Shown: positions 30,679 through 43,187, numbered from the stretch's first letter. The stretch: DNA of 64,000 nucleotides from Tolypeutes matacus (GCA_026826555.1 JAKSZT010037276.1:1492465-1556464); one strand, 5' to 3'. The notes: generated by a model not told the origin, from the sequence alone. Numbers and translations: made by a program.

Positions 30679-33600
30679 TCACACAATGGTTCTCAGAGAC
30701 TGCTCACTTTTCTCACTTCCTATCAGTGAGGTAAGGTACTGTTCATCCTTCAATGCCTGGCTTGTTTCACTAAACCTAAGGTCTTTAGGATTCATCCATG
30801 TTATTCCATGTGTTAGCACTTTATTCCTTCTTACAGCTGAGTAATATTCCTTTGTATGTATGTACCACATTTTGTTTATCCATTCATCTGTGATAGGCAC
30901 CGGGGTTGATTCCAACTTTTGGCAATAGAGAGCAATGCCATTATGAACATTGGTGTGCATATATCTGTTCGTGTCTTTGCTTTCAATTCTTCTGGGTATA
31001 TACCCAGCAGTGGAATTGCTGGTTCTTATGGAAGATCTATTGTTAGGTTTTTAAGGAACCACCAAACTGTCCTCCACAGTGGCTGGACCATTCCACAATC
31101 CAACAGCAGTTGATGAGGGTTCTCACTCCACATCCTCTCTAACACTTATAGTCTGCTGTTTTTTAAATAGCTGCTATTCTAATGGGTGTAAGATGGTATC
31201 TCATTGTAGTTTTGATTTGCATTTCCCTAATAGGTAGTGATTTCAAGCATCTTTTCATGTACTTTTTATCCATTTGTAATTCTTCCTTGGAGAAGTGTCT
31301 TTTCAGGTCACTTGCCCATTTTTTAAATGGGTTGTTTGTCTTTTTATTTTCAATGTGTAGGATTTCTTTATATATGCAGGACACTAGTTTCCTATCAGAT
31401 ATATGGTTGCCAATTATTTTCTCCCATTGGGTAGGCCTCCTTTTTATTTTCTTGATAATGTCCGTTGAGGTGCAGAAGTTTTTAATTTTGAGGAGATCCC
31501 ATTTATCTATGTTTTCTTTTGCTGCTCATGCTTTGGGTGTGTAGGTAATGAAACCATTTCCTATTACAAGGTCCTGTAGAAGCTTCCCTACATTATCTTC
31601 CAAGGTCTTTATTGTCTTGGCTTTTATATTTAGATGTTTGATCCATCTTGAGTTGATTTTTGTATAAGGTGTGAGATAGTGTTGCTCTCTCATTCTTTTG
31701 GATATGGATATCCAATTCTCCAAGCACCACTTGTTAAAGAGGCCATTCTCTCCCAACTGAGTGGGCTTGGTAGCCTTGTTGAATATCAGATGACTGTATA
31801 TGTGAGGATTTATATCAGAACACTCAATTCGGTTTCATTGGTTAGTATGTGTATCCTCGTGCCAATATCATGCAGTTTTGACCACTGTAGCTTTGTAGTA
31901 TGTTTTAAAGTCAGGTAGTGTGATTCCCCCAACTTCATTTTTCTTTTTCAGTGTGTCTTTGGTGATTTAGGGCCTCTTACCCTTCCTAATGTATTTTGTA
32001 GTTAGTTTTCCAGTTCCTTAAAAAATACAGTGTTGATATTTATTGGGATTGCTTTAAATCTGTAGATAAGTTTAGGTAGGATAGACATCTTAATGATGCT
32101 TAGTCTTCCTATCCATGAGCGGGGAATATTCTTCCATTTATTTAAGTCTTCTTTGATTTCCTTTAACAGTGTTGTGTAGTTTTCTATAAGTCCTTTGCAT
32201 CTTCAGTTATATTTATTCCCAGGTATTTGATTCTTTTAGTTACTATTGTAAATTGTATTTTTATCTTGATTTCCTCCACAGATTGCTCGTTATTGGTGTA
32301 CAGATATGATACTGATTTTTGAGCATTGATCTTATAGCCTGCGACATTACTGAAGTCATTTATAATTTCTTGAAGTTTTGTTGTAGAGTTCTCCTGGCTT
32401 CATACGTATAGGATCATGTTGTTTGCAAATAATGAAATTTTTACTTCTCCCTTTCAAATTTGGATGCCTTTATATCTTTTTCTTGCCTCAGTGCTCTAGC
32501 AAGTACCTCTAAGACAATGTTATATAGGAGTGGTGATAGTGGGCATCCTTGTCTTGTTCCCGATCTCAGAGGGAAGGCTTTCAGGATTTCAACATTGAAG
32601 ATGATGTTAGGTTTGGGTTTTTCATACATACCCTTTATCATGTTCAGAAAGTTTCCTTCTATTCCTGTCTTTTGGAGTGTTTATATCAGGAAAAGATGCT
32701 GTATTTTGTCAAATGCTTTTTCTGCATCTATACAGATGATGATGTGATTTTTTTTCTTTCAATCTGTTTATGTAGTGTATTACATTGATTGATTTTCTTA
32801 TGTTGAACCATCCTTGCATACCCGAGATGAAACCCACTTGGTCATGGTGTATAATTATTTCAATATGTTAGTGAATGCAATTATCAAGTATTTTGTTGAG
32901 GATTTTAGCATCTAGGTTCATTAGAGAAATTGGTCTGTAATTTTCCTTTCTTGTGGCATCTTTGTTTGGCTTTGGTATTAGGATAATGTTGGCATCATAG
33001 AATGAGTTAGGTAATATTTCTTCTACTTCTATTTTTTTGCAAGAGCACAAGCAGGATTGGTGTTAGCTCTTTCTGGAATATTTGTTAGAATTCAGCTGTG
33101 AAGCCATCTGGTCTTGGGCTCTTCTTAGTTGGGATGTTTTTGATGAATGAGTTCATTATCTTTACTTGTAATTGGACTGTTGAGTTAATTAATTTCTTCT
33201 TTCATCTATGTAGGCTGTTTATGAGTTTCTAGGAATTTGTCCATTTCCTCTAAATTATCATGCTTGTTGGCATATAATTTTTCAAAGTATCCTCTTATGA
33301 TACTCTTTATTTCTGTAGGGTCATTAGTGATATCCCCTTCCTCATTCCTTCTTTTGCATATTTGCCTCTGCTCTCTCATCTTTGTTAGTCTGGGTAAGGG
33401 TTTGTCAATTTTATTGATCTTCTCGAAGAACCAGCTTTTGGTTTTGTTTATTTTTCATAGTGCTCTCTTATTCTCTATTTCATTTAGTTCTGCTCTAATC
33501 TTTGTTATTTTCTTCTTTCTATTTCCTTTAGGATTAGTTTTTTATTGTTTTTCCAGTTCCTCCAGAAGTGCCATTAGGTCTTCAATTTTAGCTCTTTCTT

Positions 33601-34553
33601 CTGTTTTAATATATGTATTTATGGCTATGAACTTCCCTGCCAGGACAGCTTTTGCTGCATCCCATAGGTTTTGATATGTTGTGTTTTCATTTTCTTTCAT
33701 TTCAAGGCAGTTTCTGATTTCTTTCGAGAGTTCCCCCTTGACCCACTGTTTGTCTAAGAGTGTGCTGTTTAACTTCCATATCTTTGTGCCTAATCTGGTT
33801 CTCTGGCCCTTAGTGATTTCCAATTTCATTCCATTGTGGTCAGAGAAATTACTTTGTAAAATATCAATCTTTCTGAACTCATTGAGAGTTGTTCCGTGGC
33901 CTATCATGTGGTCAATCTTGGAGTATGACCCATGTGTACTTGAGAAGAATGTATAACCTGCTGTATTTTGGTGTAGTGTTCTTTATATGCTTATTAGGTC
34001 CAGGTCCTCTAATATATTATTCAGAGTTTTTGTTTCTTTATTGATTCTCTCTCTAGATGCTTTGTCAAATGGTGATTATGGTGTATTAAAGTCCCCCACT
34101 ATAATTGTAGAGGCATTTATTTCTCCATGTAATTTTTCCAGAGTTTACCTCATGTAATTTGAGGCAACCTGATTAGGTGCATAAATGTTTATGATTGTTC
34201 TCTCTTCTTCAGAGATTATCCCTTTTACTAATATGTAGTGTCCATCTTTGTCTTTTACAACATTTTTGCATTTAAAGTCTATTTTGCTTGATATTAGTAT
34301 AGCTACTCTTGCCCTTTTTTGGCTATTGTTTTCTTGTAAAAATTTTTTTTCAGCCATTCACTTTCAGTATCCTTGAATCCCTGTGTTGAAGGTGGGCTTC
34401 TTGTAGACAGCATATAGATGGATCATATTTCCTTATCCATTCTGCCAATCTGTGTCTCTTGACTGGTGAGTTTAATCCATTCACATTCAGTGTTATTACT
34501 TGCAATGAATTTCTTACATCAGCCATACTTTCTTTGGGGTTTATGTATGTCAT
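30679..34553 (-). pseudogene. L1 copy 3 ORF2 (endonuclease/reverse transcriptase), broken
   Basis: The domain order is intact. The endonuclease N-terminus is at 34350-34553, with LNVNGLNSPVKRHRLAEWI and the catalytic Glu in CLQEAHL. The endonuclease C-terminus has SDHNGMKLEI near 33830-33860. RT follows with [20 protein letters not shown] (32880-33000) and [20 protein letters not shown] (32470-32600). The RT catalytic motif, normally FADD, reads FANN at 32418-32429 (both Asp changed to Asn), which would abolish polymerisation. The C-terminal region, including [14 protein letters not shown] (31526-31570) and LTHGITWMN (about 30800), is present. Numerous stops and shifts split it into short frames. 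It once encoded the enzyme that nicks target DNA and primes reverse transcription there. Confidence 0.92.
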
Positions 34554-34744
34554 ATGGTGTTTTTATTTCTCTTTTTGTCTTTTTAGTCGTTGTTACACTC
34601 TCCTCCAACTCTCTCTCCCCTGTTTTTTCCTTTCAACTTGTACAACTTCCTTTAGTATTTCTTGAATTGCAGGTTTCTTATTGGCATACTCTCTTAGTTT
34701 CTGTTTTTCTGTAAATATTTTGAACTCTCCATCATTTTTGAATG

Positions 34745-35514
34745 TCAGTTTTGCTGGATAGAGAATTCATTGCTGGAAGGTTTTTCTTTTAATACTTTGA
34801 CTATGTCATACCACTGTCTTCTTGCCTCCATGGTTTCAGATGAGAAATCATCACTTAATCTTATTGTGCTTCCCTTGTATGTGATGGTTCTCTTTTCTCT
34901 TGCTGCCTTCAGTATTTTCTTTGTCTTGAGCATTGGACAGTTTGACAAGTATATGTCTTGGAGTAGGCCTGTTGGGATTTATACTATTTGGGGCATGCTG
35001 TGCTTCCTGGACATGTACGTCCATCTCCCTCAGTAGGGTTGGGAAGTTTTCAGGCATTATTTCCTCCAACACTCCTTCTGTCCCCTTTCCTTTCTCTTCT
35101 CCCTCTGGGATGCTTATAATGTGTATGTTTGTTCATTTTGTGTTGTTGTTAAAATCCCTAAGTCCTTGCTGATTTTTTCTATCTTTTTCTCTATCTGTTC
35201 TACTCTGTGTTTGATTTCAGATGTACTGTCTCACACATCGCTAATTCTTTCCTCTGCCAGTTCACATCTGCTGTTATGTGCTTCCATTTTTTTTTTTTTT
35301 CTTGGATTGTGCTTTTCATCATCATCATATCCCTTATCATTTTATGTATGTTTACAATTTTTTCAGTATGTTCTCTCAGTGTCTTCTTAATGTCCTTAAT
35401 CTCTTTTTTCACTTCATTAAGTTGGTCCATGATATTTGTTTGGAATACTTTGATTAGTTGTTCAAAGTTCTGCATCTCTTCTTGGTTTTTAGTTTGTTCA
35501 GTGGACTGGGCCAT
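34745..35514 (-). pseudogene. L1 copy 3 ORF1, broken
   Basis: The N-terminal coiled coil is at 35200-35514 (FQTNIMDQLNEVKKEIKDIK). The RRM/C-terminal half is split across two frames: LLREMDVHVQEAQHAPN and NRPTPRHILVKLSNAQDKEN at 34900-35072, then KAAREKRTITYKGSTIRLSD at 34745-34948. A frameshift lies at about 34915. An A-rich slip near 35290-35300 and altered residues follow the coiled coil. ORF1 and ORF2 are separated by about 190 bp. The closest relative is copy 2 at 6481-7345. Confidence 0.88.
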
Positions 35515-37690
35515 GTCTTCTTGTTTCTTACTACAGTTTGTAATTTTTTTGTTGCTGTCTGGTCATATTTTTATCTTTATGGGTTTATTCAGTTGATTAG
35601 CTTCTCTACTCTACGATTATATTTAGCTTCTTTTTTGTGTGTCTTAAGTTTTATCTTTCATATTTTGTTCTTCTTGCTCTATTTCCTTGCTGTTTTCTAT
35701 ATTCCCATGAAGGAAAAAGATTAGGCCCAGAGAAAGCCAAAGAGGTAAGAAAAGAAAAAAGATAATAGCAATACTAATAGTAAAAGTTAGAAGAGAGACC
35801 ATATAAGACCTAAGACAGTGAATATTTAACACATATAAGCAATGTAGAGTAATAGGAATTAAAAAATGGAGTACCTACAATGAAATGGGAAACTGAATAG
35901 AGAAAAGTATATAGAATGAATTAAAAGACCAGAATGATGAGGAGAGGGGGAAAGAGAAAATAAAGGCAAAGAAAAAATGTTAATAAAAGAAAGAAACAGA
36001 ATAGACACGATAGTAATAAAAACCAGAAAAGTTGAGGACTAAACAAAGAAAGGGAGAATATAAGAACACCAACAGAAAGCAGAAGATAGAAAGACGAAGG
36101 AAAGAAAATATGTAGCATTGGTAGACATAATAGCTATACACAGAAAAGAGGAAATCAAGGAAGAGGAAGCACAGCAAAGAAGAAACAAGCCAGCAGCACT
36201 TAATTGGAAAAAAAAGGAAGGGTAAGAAAGTGGCAAGAAAAACAAGAAAACAAAAAAACAAAACACACATAAGAAGCAGTCCAACAAAAACTCAAGAAAA
36301 ACAGCGTTCCCCCTTAGACCCCTGTGGAGTTTTTCAGGCTGCTGGTGTTCACCAATCACTTACCCTGCAGCCTTCTCTCTGCAGGATTTGAAGCAGGTTT
36401 TAACAAGTAAACTAAGTTAATTTTTTAAAGTAACCTTTTTTTAGGAAAAATAAGGGACCCAGGAGAAACTAATACAAAAACAATGTCTATATTTTCCATG
36501 TCCTGAAGTATCAGCTGCATGTTTGATATCCTGGTGGATCACTACTCTAAGAGGGGCCAGAAATCAAACTAGGGACCTTGTATATTCAAGGTGGAAACTC
36601 CTCCATTGAGATAAACTTTCTGGTTGGATCATTTAGCTCTTCAGAAATGTGTCCAGTCATTTTCCCTAGGGCAGGTTTGACTCTTTACAGGTGGTTAAGA
36701 GCCTCTTTGTCCCTGCTGCCTTTCTATTCTTATTGCTTTCTCCCCAAGGGCAGCAGGATGCAACAGCCTGTGTTGAGCAGATCCCCCCTCTTCTCTCCGG
36801 GTCATGTTGAGTTCCCTTTTGAAATTCAAATGGGACCTGGTGACTGAATTCACTGCAGAAAAATGACTCTCAACCCATTTCTAGACCACCCCTTCCTCCC
36901 AGAGGACCCTAAATAGGCACTTAGAAGCTTATTAAGCATTTCCTACTGCCCACCTCCCTTAGGGGAGTTGAAATTTTGATAGTTTTCAGCACAAGACTAG
37001 TTAATTGACCAACTCCACCCTCTCACAGGCCAAGTTTTTCTATCCCAGGGTAGTTAGGTAAATCAGGCTGCCACAGAACATTCACCTCCCCCTCTGCCTG
37101 GTGCCACTTCGAGCCACCTGGTATGCTCCCCAAAGCTCAAATGGGGTCCAGGCAAACAAACCTACGGAAAGGAAACTTCTCTCCACCTTTTCCAGAACAC
37201 TCCCACTCTCAGAGAATGCTCCCTCCTGCTGGATGGCCAGCTGGAGTTAGGGCTCACCACAGCTTTTTGTCTTGAGGGTGGGGCTTAGTCATCTATGATT
37301 TCCAGCTACGGGGCTGGAAACTCATGGTTTTACTTTGAGCAATTTATCTCTTTGTCCAGCTCCCTCCAGATCAGTTGCCCTGAAGCCTCCCACTGCTCTA
37401 ATTATCTCTATTCTGTGACCCTGGTGGGAGGGACCCTGCTCAATGTCTCTGAGCATCTTCTGTGCCTTACAGAACCAAGTGAGGGATGGAGAAGTGGACT
37501 GGTGAGACTGGGATGGAAATGCCTACCTGATAGTTTTCTTTTCTCTATTCAGTATTTTTGGAATTCTTCTGTAGTCTCTATCATCCTCCAGTGTCCTGAA
37601 AATGCGGGATTTGTCCTTTTATTTGCTGAAACTTGGGGAGGTTTTTTGAGGGGATGCCTTATGTTGCAATTTTTATGACCTCACCCTAAC
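35515..37690 (-). other. 5' UTR of L1 copy 3
   Basis: Antisense counterpart of 4575-6480. Contains the pyrimidine-rich block (seen here as purine-rich + strand, 35740-36300) and the decayed tRNA-like segment at 36545-36615 (box B position AGTTTGATTTC, box A position TATCTCAATGG on the minus strand). A minus-strand frame at 36039-36359 shares the hydrophobic segment with the frame in copy 2. The extreme 5' end (37480-37690) has no counterpart in copy 2. Confidence 0.75.
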
Positions 37691-37699
37691 CATTGCTTT

Positions 37700-39396
37700 T
37701 GGGAAGGTCTGGTGGGAGGCAAATGCATTCTCCATGGAAACCCACACCCCTTGGGACTTATGGCACCTTCTCATCCATGAGAGATGTTGATTGATCACTA
37801 GGGATTATGGGTCCCTGTACCTATGCCAGATCCAGTTGATTCCCAGTTTCCCTAAGTAGCCTGCCTGAGTGAGTAAAGAGAAGTGAGTTCTCTGTGTTGA
37901 GCAGGAAAATATTGACAGCACAACACAGATCTTCCTTTTTTTTTTTAGAGACTAGCTGGATGACATTTGAAACCCATTGTCACCTACCATTAAACGGATA
38001 AATCTCCTAAATGGAGTTTTCACAAAAATTATCGGTGCATGCAAGAGTTAAATTAGGGGCTTATCTGTTGAAAAATTATAACAATGGAGAGAAGAAGAGA
38101 TGGATGAAATTATGTAGGATAATCTCTAAAGAGAAAAATTAAGTGGTGCTTTAATAAGGAAGAAAGAACAAGGACTTTAGAACTATTTCAGTAATAGTAG
38201 AAAAATCTATTACTGTAAGCTTTAAAGCATTCATGGACTTTATAACTTATTTATTAACTGTCATTAGTTTTGCTGGTATCAACTTTAATTGAAATTCATA
38301 GAAAACTACCCAAAAGGCTGGGTGCTTACTTAGGAGATAGTTCAGGTATGTAGGGACTAATTTATTTTAACTAAAGAAAATAAGGGTCAGATACAACCAT
38401 CTCTGAACAAGCAGGAGGAGGGAAGATCCTTATCCTCACAGAGATGGTGATGGTGATCATGGTAAGTGTGGGTGTGTCAGGGGTGAGAGCAGGACATTCA
38501 TGCAAGTTCACACACATGCACAGGGGCTGACCTTTAAGAGACCCCGTGTGATACCAGGAGACTGAGCAGCAGGAAGAGACCCTGTGTTCAGCTCTTATCA
38601 CATTAAACATGATTACAGTCTCCAAATTTTTGTATGTGCAAGAAGGTGGCTGAACTTCTCTCCCAAGCATTATTCATGAATCTCAATATCCAGATGTGTT
38701 TCATCATTAACCACAATGTGAGTCAGAAAACTATTAAGAAGAGAGGATTTGGATTTGGGGGCATGGAGCCTTCACTCATGTCAAACACCTTTCAGGATGT
38801 TTTGGAGGGTTTTGTGTTTCTTTCTAGTTCTGTCTAGAACTTATGAGAGATTTGGACCATGGTACTACCTTTATTACAACCTAAACATACTTATACATTA
38901 ACTCAAGGACTGGATGCATTTGAAGGGGAGTTCTGTTTAACAAGGAATGAGGAAAGAGGGAATACACAGAAAATAATAAAAACAATGGAAAACATATTAT
39001 AAGTAATGGATAAGGGATGGTTTCATTGTATTCCACATACAAACACTATTGTTAAGTGGGTATTGGATCCATGGTTTTCTTTGTCATCTGATTCCTGGAA
39101 GAGATAGCCTTAAGCCTGTGCACATGGTCACCTCCACTGCAAATAAGGAGTTTAGAGTTTAGACTTGAGAGTGCCCTCCTCAATTCTGAGAAGTATCTCT
39201 TTTTTTCCCTCTTTCTGAGATTAATAGCAGCAGAATAATCTTTTCAAGAATCCTCTCTTTACTGTCTCCTCAACATTATGCCATTATTATTATTTCTTCA
39301 TCAATCTTATAATGAATTATTTCATTAGGGAAAGAGCTGCTGAATGTCTAGTCAAAGTGATATACTCTGGAGATTACTCCAGAAAATTTTAAAAGC
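37700..39396. other. No recognised gene
   Basis: Single-copy-looking intergenic DNA with no RNA gene or coding signal that I recognise. Open frames below 100 codons. Confidence 0.35.
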
Positions 39397-39606
39397 TAAG
39401 ACTGGTTTTCCAAGTGTGATCCCCCACCAGCAGCACCACCATCTCATGGGAACTTGTTAGAAATGAAATTTCTTTTACCCCAGCTCAGACATACCAAATC
39501 TGAGATGCTGGGGATGAGATTGAGCAATTTATGTTTCACAAACCCTCATGGTGATTCTCATGCACACATGTGAGAACCTCTGATGTACAGTTAGAATGCA
39601 TTTTCC
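39397..39606 (-). mobile_element. MER5-type DNA transposon relic (hAT-Charlie, non-autonomous)
   Basis: TTTTCCAAGTGTGATCCCCC, then CAGCAGCACCACCATCTCATGGGAACTTGTTAGAAATG, then GGTGATTCTCATGCACACATGTGAGAACC. This follows the MER5A consensus in reverse orientation nearly end to end. These elements predate the eutherian radiation and carry no coding capacity. Confidence 0.82.
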
Positions 39607-39965
39607 TCCCAGGGTTTTTTATTTGAATAAAAAGTGGCCCTTGTGGGGCTAGAAAGAGCTATGTGAATATATTTAAATACAAACTATAATACATATTTAG
39701 TCATTTTTACCACCATAAAATGGGAACATATTGAAGGTGAATAACTGAGAGTTCAGCCTTATCTTTTATTTGCTTTGGGTAGGAGCCAGGAATTAACCTT
39801 AAATATCAAACTGAACATTCCTCTTAAACTTCACCAGTCATGGATATTGCTATTACTACTTTCAAGCAGACTTTTCTTTCTGGTTGTGGATACAACTCTC
39901 AGTTTTCCACTGGCATATTTTTTTTCATAGAAACTATAATTGTCTTATTTATTGTCCTTGGCTTT

Positions 39966-40560
39966 TTTTTTTTTATTTAAAAAATTTATTGAAGTATATC
40001 AGTAATACATAAACATACTTAAACCACAAATGTATAGTAAGAGTTGTGAACTTACAAAGCAAACATGCATAACATCATACAGGGCTCTCATACCTCACCC
40101 TACCACCAATACTTTGCATTGTTGTGAAACATTTTTAATAAATGATGAAAGAGCATCTTCAAAATATTACTACTAAACAAATTATCTTACATTTGGTGTA
40201 TTTTTCCCCAACCCACCCTAATATTATTATTTTTTAATATCATTCATACATGAACATACATGTACCATAAGTGTATAGTAAAATTTGGAACTTACAAATC
40301 AAACAAACATAACATCATATGGGGATCACATACATCACCCCACCACCAACACCTTGCATTGTTGTGAGACATTTGATACAAATTATGGAAGAATATTTTC
40401 AAAATCTTATAAGTATAGTCCATCTCTTACACAACAATGTATTTCCCCCCCAACCCACCCTATTATTATTTTTTAAAGTATATTTTTATTACAGAAGTTG
40501 TGAGCTTACAAAACAATCATGCTCATGTGCAGAATTCCCATAACCTCCACAGTATATTTT
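39966..40560 (-). mobile_element. L1-type 3' end with internal tandem units
   Basis: Starts with oligo(T) (39965-39976). Two similar units follow, about 39985-40230 and 40235-40475, then a partial third (40476-40560). Each contains AACTTACAAA(G/T)CAAACA, ATAACATCATA, CTTGCATTGTTGTGA(A/G)ACATTT and CAACCCACCCTA. A related single unit occurs at 56513-56745. Probably the antisense 3' tail of another L1 subfamily whose 3' UTR expanded by tandem duplication. Confidence 0.6.
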
Positions 40561-41259
40561 TCAAGATGTAATAAGAGAAAAAAAAATATGATTGAAATTA
40601 TGAGGAAGATGTGATATCACAAGAAGAGAGTGTGGTAAGGACAGAGGATGCAAAGGCTGGTCCACTCTTTGTGCACAAAATTATTGGGATCAACAGGTTG
40701 AATATGTAGGCACCAGACAGAGTCATTTCCTTCTACCTATCTGGCTGCCTTTCTGAGTCATGTCCATCTATCACCAACATAGATTTCTCAAAACTTCAGT
40801 CCTGTAGAGGGTCTCCCTATTCACTGTAACACAGGTAAATTTTTTCCTTTAGTGTAAGTGATTATATTGCTTTTCATCTCATTGGGAGCTTTTATGATTT
40901 GTTTGATGTTTAATTGACAATTAGATAAGTGTGTATGAGAAATACACCAGGTAATTTAGGAGGTGTACAAGGTGATCTTATGCAGGATGAAGCATTTTAA
41001 ATCTAGGCACTTAGAGACAAGGGCTAAATAAAGAATGAGTGCTAAAAGAGAAAAAGTTGTAGAGAGAATTGTACTATGAGGCATTTCCTGTATCTATGCC
41101 TAATTAAGAGACTTCTAATTTGGGAAACTGTCTCTTGTCGGGCAAAGAGAAGGAGAAATTGATGAATAGGGATTTTCTACTAAATTTAGTCTTAGTCTGA
41201 CACAACATTCTCATCCACCACAGACAGAGCACAATGGTCAAATGATTTTTCCCCCCTCA
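40561..41259. other. Upstream region of the olfactory receptor pseudogene
   Basis: No repeat recognised. It ends in a strong polypyrimidine splice acceptor, TTTTTCCCCCCTCAG, at about 41246-41260, sixteen bases before the receptor start codon. That is the usual arrangement in olfactory receptor genes, whose coding sequence lies in one exon preceded by an intron. The 5' non-coding exon was not identified. Confidence 0.4.
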
Positions 41260-41275
41260 GGTCACCCAGAAGGTG

Positions 41276-42090
41276 ATGGGGAAAGACAATTCCACATCTG
41301 GAGGAAGTTTCATTTTGGGGGGCTTCTCAGAGCAGCCATGGCTAGAGAGGATTTTATTTGTATTCATCTTGATATTCTACTTTCTATCACTCAAGGGCAA
41401 TGGAACCCTTATCCTGGTCTCCTGCTTGGACCCACATCTCCACACACCCATGTATTTCTTCCTCACTCATCTCTCTTCTCTTGACCTCATTCCTGTGACC
41501 TGTATTAGTCTGCAGATGTTGACCAATCTTGGGGGGACAGACAAACTCATAAGTTTCATTGGATGTGTGGTCCAGCTTCTCCTTACCCTGGGTCTGGGGA
41601 GCACTGAGTCTGTCCTTCTGGCCATGGTGGCATATGATCACTATGTTTCTGTCTGCTAGCCCTTGCATTATCTCACCCTCATGCCACCACAGCTGTGCTG
41701 GACACTGGCCAGCATATTCTGGTTAATTGGTTTCATCAACTCATTGGTCCACATCCCTATCACAATGACCCTTCCCTGATGTGCCTACTACCGGATAAAC
41801 CATTTCTAATGTAAGACACAACCAATGATGCAACAGAGATTATGATGCTAAGTAGCATCTTCCTTGTCTTTCGTCTGGCATTGATTGTGGTCTCTTATGG
41901 GCATATTGTCCATAGCGTGTTGAGGATAAAGTCACCTGGGAGGAGAGAGAAGGTCTTTGGTGTCTGTGGCTCCCATCTCATGGTGGTGTCCATTTTCTAA
42001 AGTACTATCATTTAAGTGTACATGACTCCTAAAACAAAGCTCTCTCATGATATGACCAAGTTTGTGGTACTGCTATATAATCTATAATAT
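41276..42090 (+). pseudogene. Olfactory receptor pseudogene (class II, family 2-like)
   Basis: A one-exon seven-transmembrane odorant receptor relic. An N-glycosylation site (NST) follows the start. TM1 has LKGNGTLILVS. The first intracellular loop/TM2 has HTPMYFFLTHLSSLDL. TM3 ends MVAYDHYVSVC, with His in place of the usual Arg of the MAYDRYVAIC motif. TM5 has IVVSYGHIVHSVLRI and TM6 KVFGVCGSHLMVVSIF. Lesions: TAG at 41657, TGA at 41777 and TAA at 41807 in the first frame, a frameshift between about 41810 and 41825, then TAA at 41998 and 42013. TM7 with its NPxIY motif is missing after about 42080, where old L1 sequence begins. Family 2 placement is by resemblance only. Confidence 0.9.
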
Positions 42091-42094
42091 ACAT

Positions 42095-43187
42095 GGCCTT
42101 AGAGTTTCCCCTTCAAGCAATGACATACTTTATAATAGCTCTGTTAGTTACAAACACCATGATATGGTTTCACCATTTCTATTCATTTGCAAAGATTTAC
42201 AAACAACTTTTTTTTTTTACCATTTCTGCAAGATTATATCCTCAGGTTTCCATTCTCTACCTTCATATTTTCTGGTAACCTATATTCCAATTACTAATTC
42301 CATGAGTTTACACAATATACTTAGTTCATAATACTGCAATTATACAGTACTTGCCCTTTTGTATCTTTCTTATTTCACTCAACATAATGTCTTCCAGGTT
42401 CATCCATTTTATCCTATGTTTCATGCCTTCATTTCTTCTTACCTCTGCATAATATTCCATCATATATAAACCACAATTTGTTTATCCATTCCTCAGGTGA
42501 CAGACACTGGGACTGTTTCCAACCTTTGGCTTTAATGAATAACGCTGCTATTGACAACACTGTGCAGATGCCTATTTATGTCTCTACTCTCAGTTCTCCT
42601 GGGTATATACCTAGAAATGGTATTGCCTGGTCACATAGCAAGTCTATACTCATCTTCCTCAGGAACTGCCAAACAGTCCTCCACAATGACTGTACCATTC
42701 TACATTCCCTCCAACAGTGAATAAGCACTCCTATTCCTCCACATCCTCTCCAACATTTACAATTTTCCAGCTTTTTAATAGTGGCCAGTCTAATATGTGT
42801 GGAATAATATCTCATTGTAGTTTTGATTTGCATTTCCATAATCGCGAGTGAGGTTAATCATTTTTCCGTGTGTTATTTTGCCATTTGTATTTCTTCTTTG
42901 GACAATTGTTTTGTCAAGTCCTTTGTCCATTATTAATTGGATATTTTGTCTTTTTATTGTTGAGTTATATGATATATTTATATAGTATGGATATTAAGCC
43001 AATATAGGATATGTGGTTGAAAAATATTTTCTTCCATTGTATCAGCCTTCTGACTTTTCACCATTTTGACAAAGTCCTTTGAGGTGCAAAAGTGTTTAAT
43101 TTTCAGAAGGTCTCATTTTCTATTATTTCTTTTGTTACTCATGCTTTGGGTGTAAGGTTTAAGAAAACTACCGCCTACCACAAGATT
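42095..43187 (-). mobile_element. Old L1 (3' UTR and ORF2 end), left part
   Basis: Antisense L1: 42330-42480 resembles the common L1 ORF2 end in antisense (CTTATTTCACTCAACATAAT, GGTTCATCCATTTTATCC). 42560-42840 encodes, in antisense, the ORF2 C-terminal region. 42860-43187 continues upstream to CATGCTTTGGGTGTAAGG. The element resumes at 44512, so a later insertion split it. It directly abuts and probably truncated the olfactory receptor relic. Confidence 0.75.

Larger units (their letters stand above)
27776..37690 (-). mobile_element. L1 copy 3, nearly complete, about 10 kb, inactive
   Basis: Runs from a T-rich 3' end (27776-27850) through a roughly 2.9-kb 3' UTR, ORF2 (30679-34553), ORF1 (about 34745-35514) and a 5' UTR of about 2 kb. 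All parts have the same orientation and order with no interruption. Two other partial copies in the window confirm both UTRs. Both ORFs are broken by stops and frameshifts, and the RT active site is mutated. The 5' boundary is uncertain, because similarity to copy 2 starts near 37480 and L1-like sequence may reach 37690. I found no clear TSD. Confidence 0.88.

Noticed and set aside
39966..40560. CRISPR-like or satellite array
   Set aside because: The units are only about 2.4 in number, imperfect, and end in an oligo(T) retrotransposon tail; CRISPR arrays do not occur in animal genomes.
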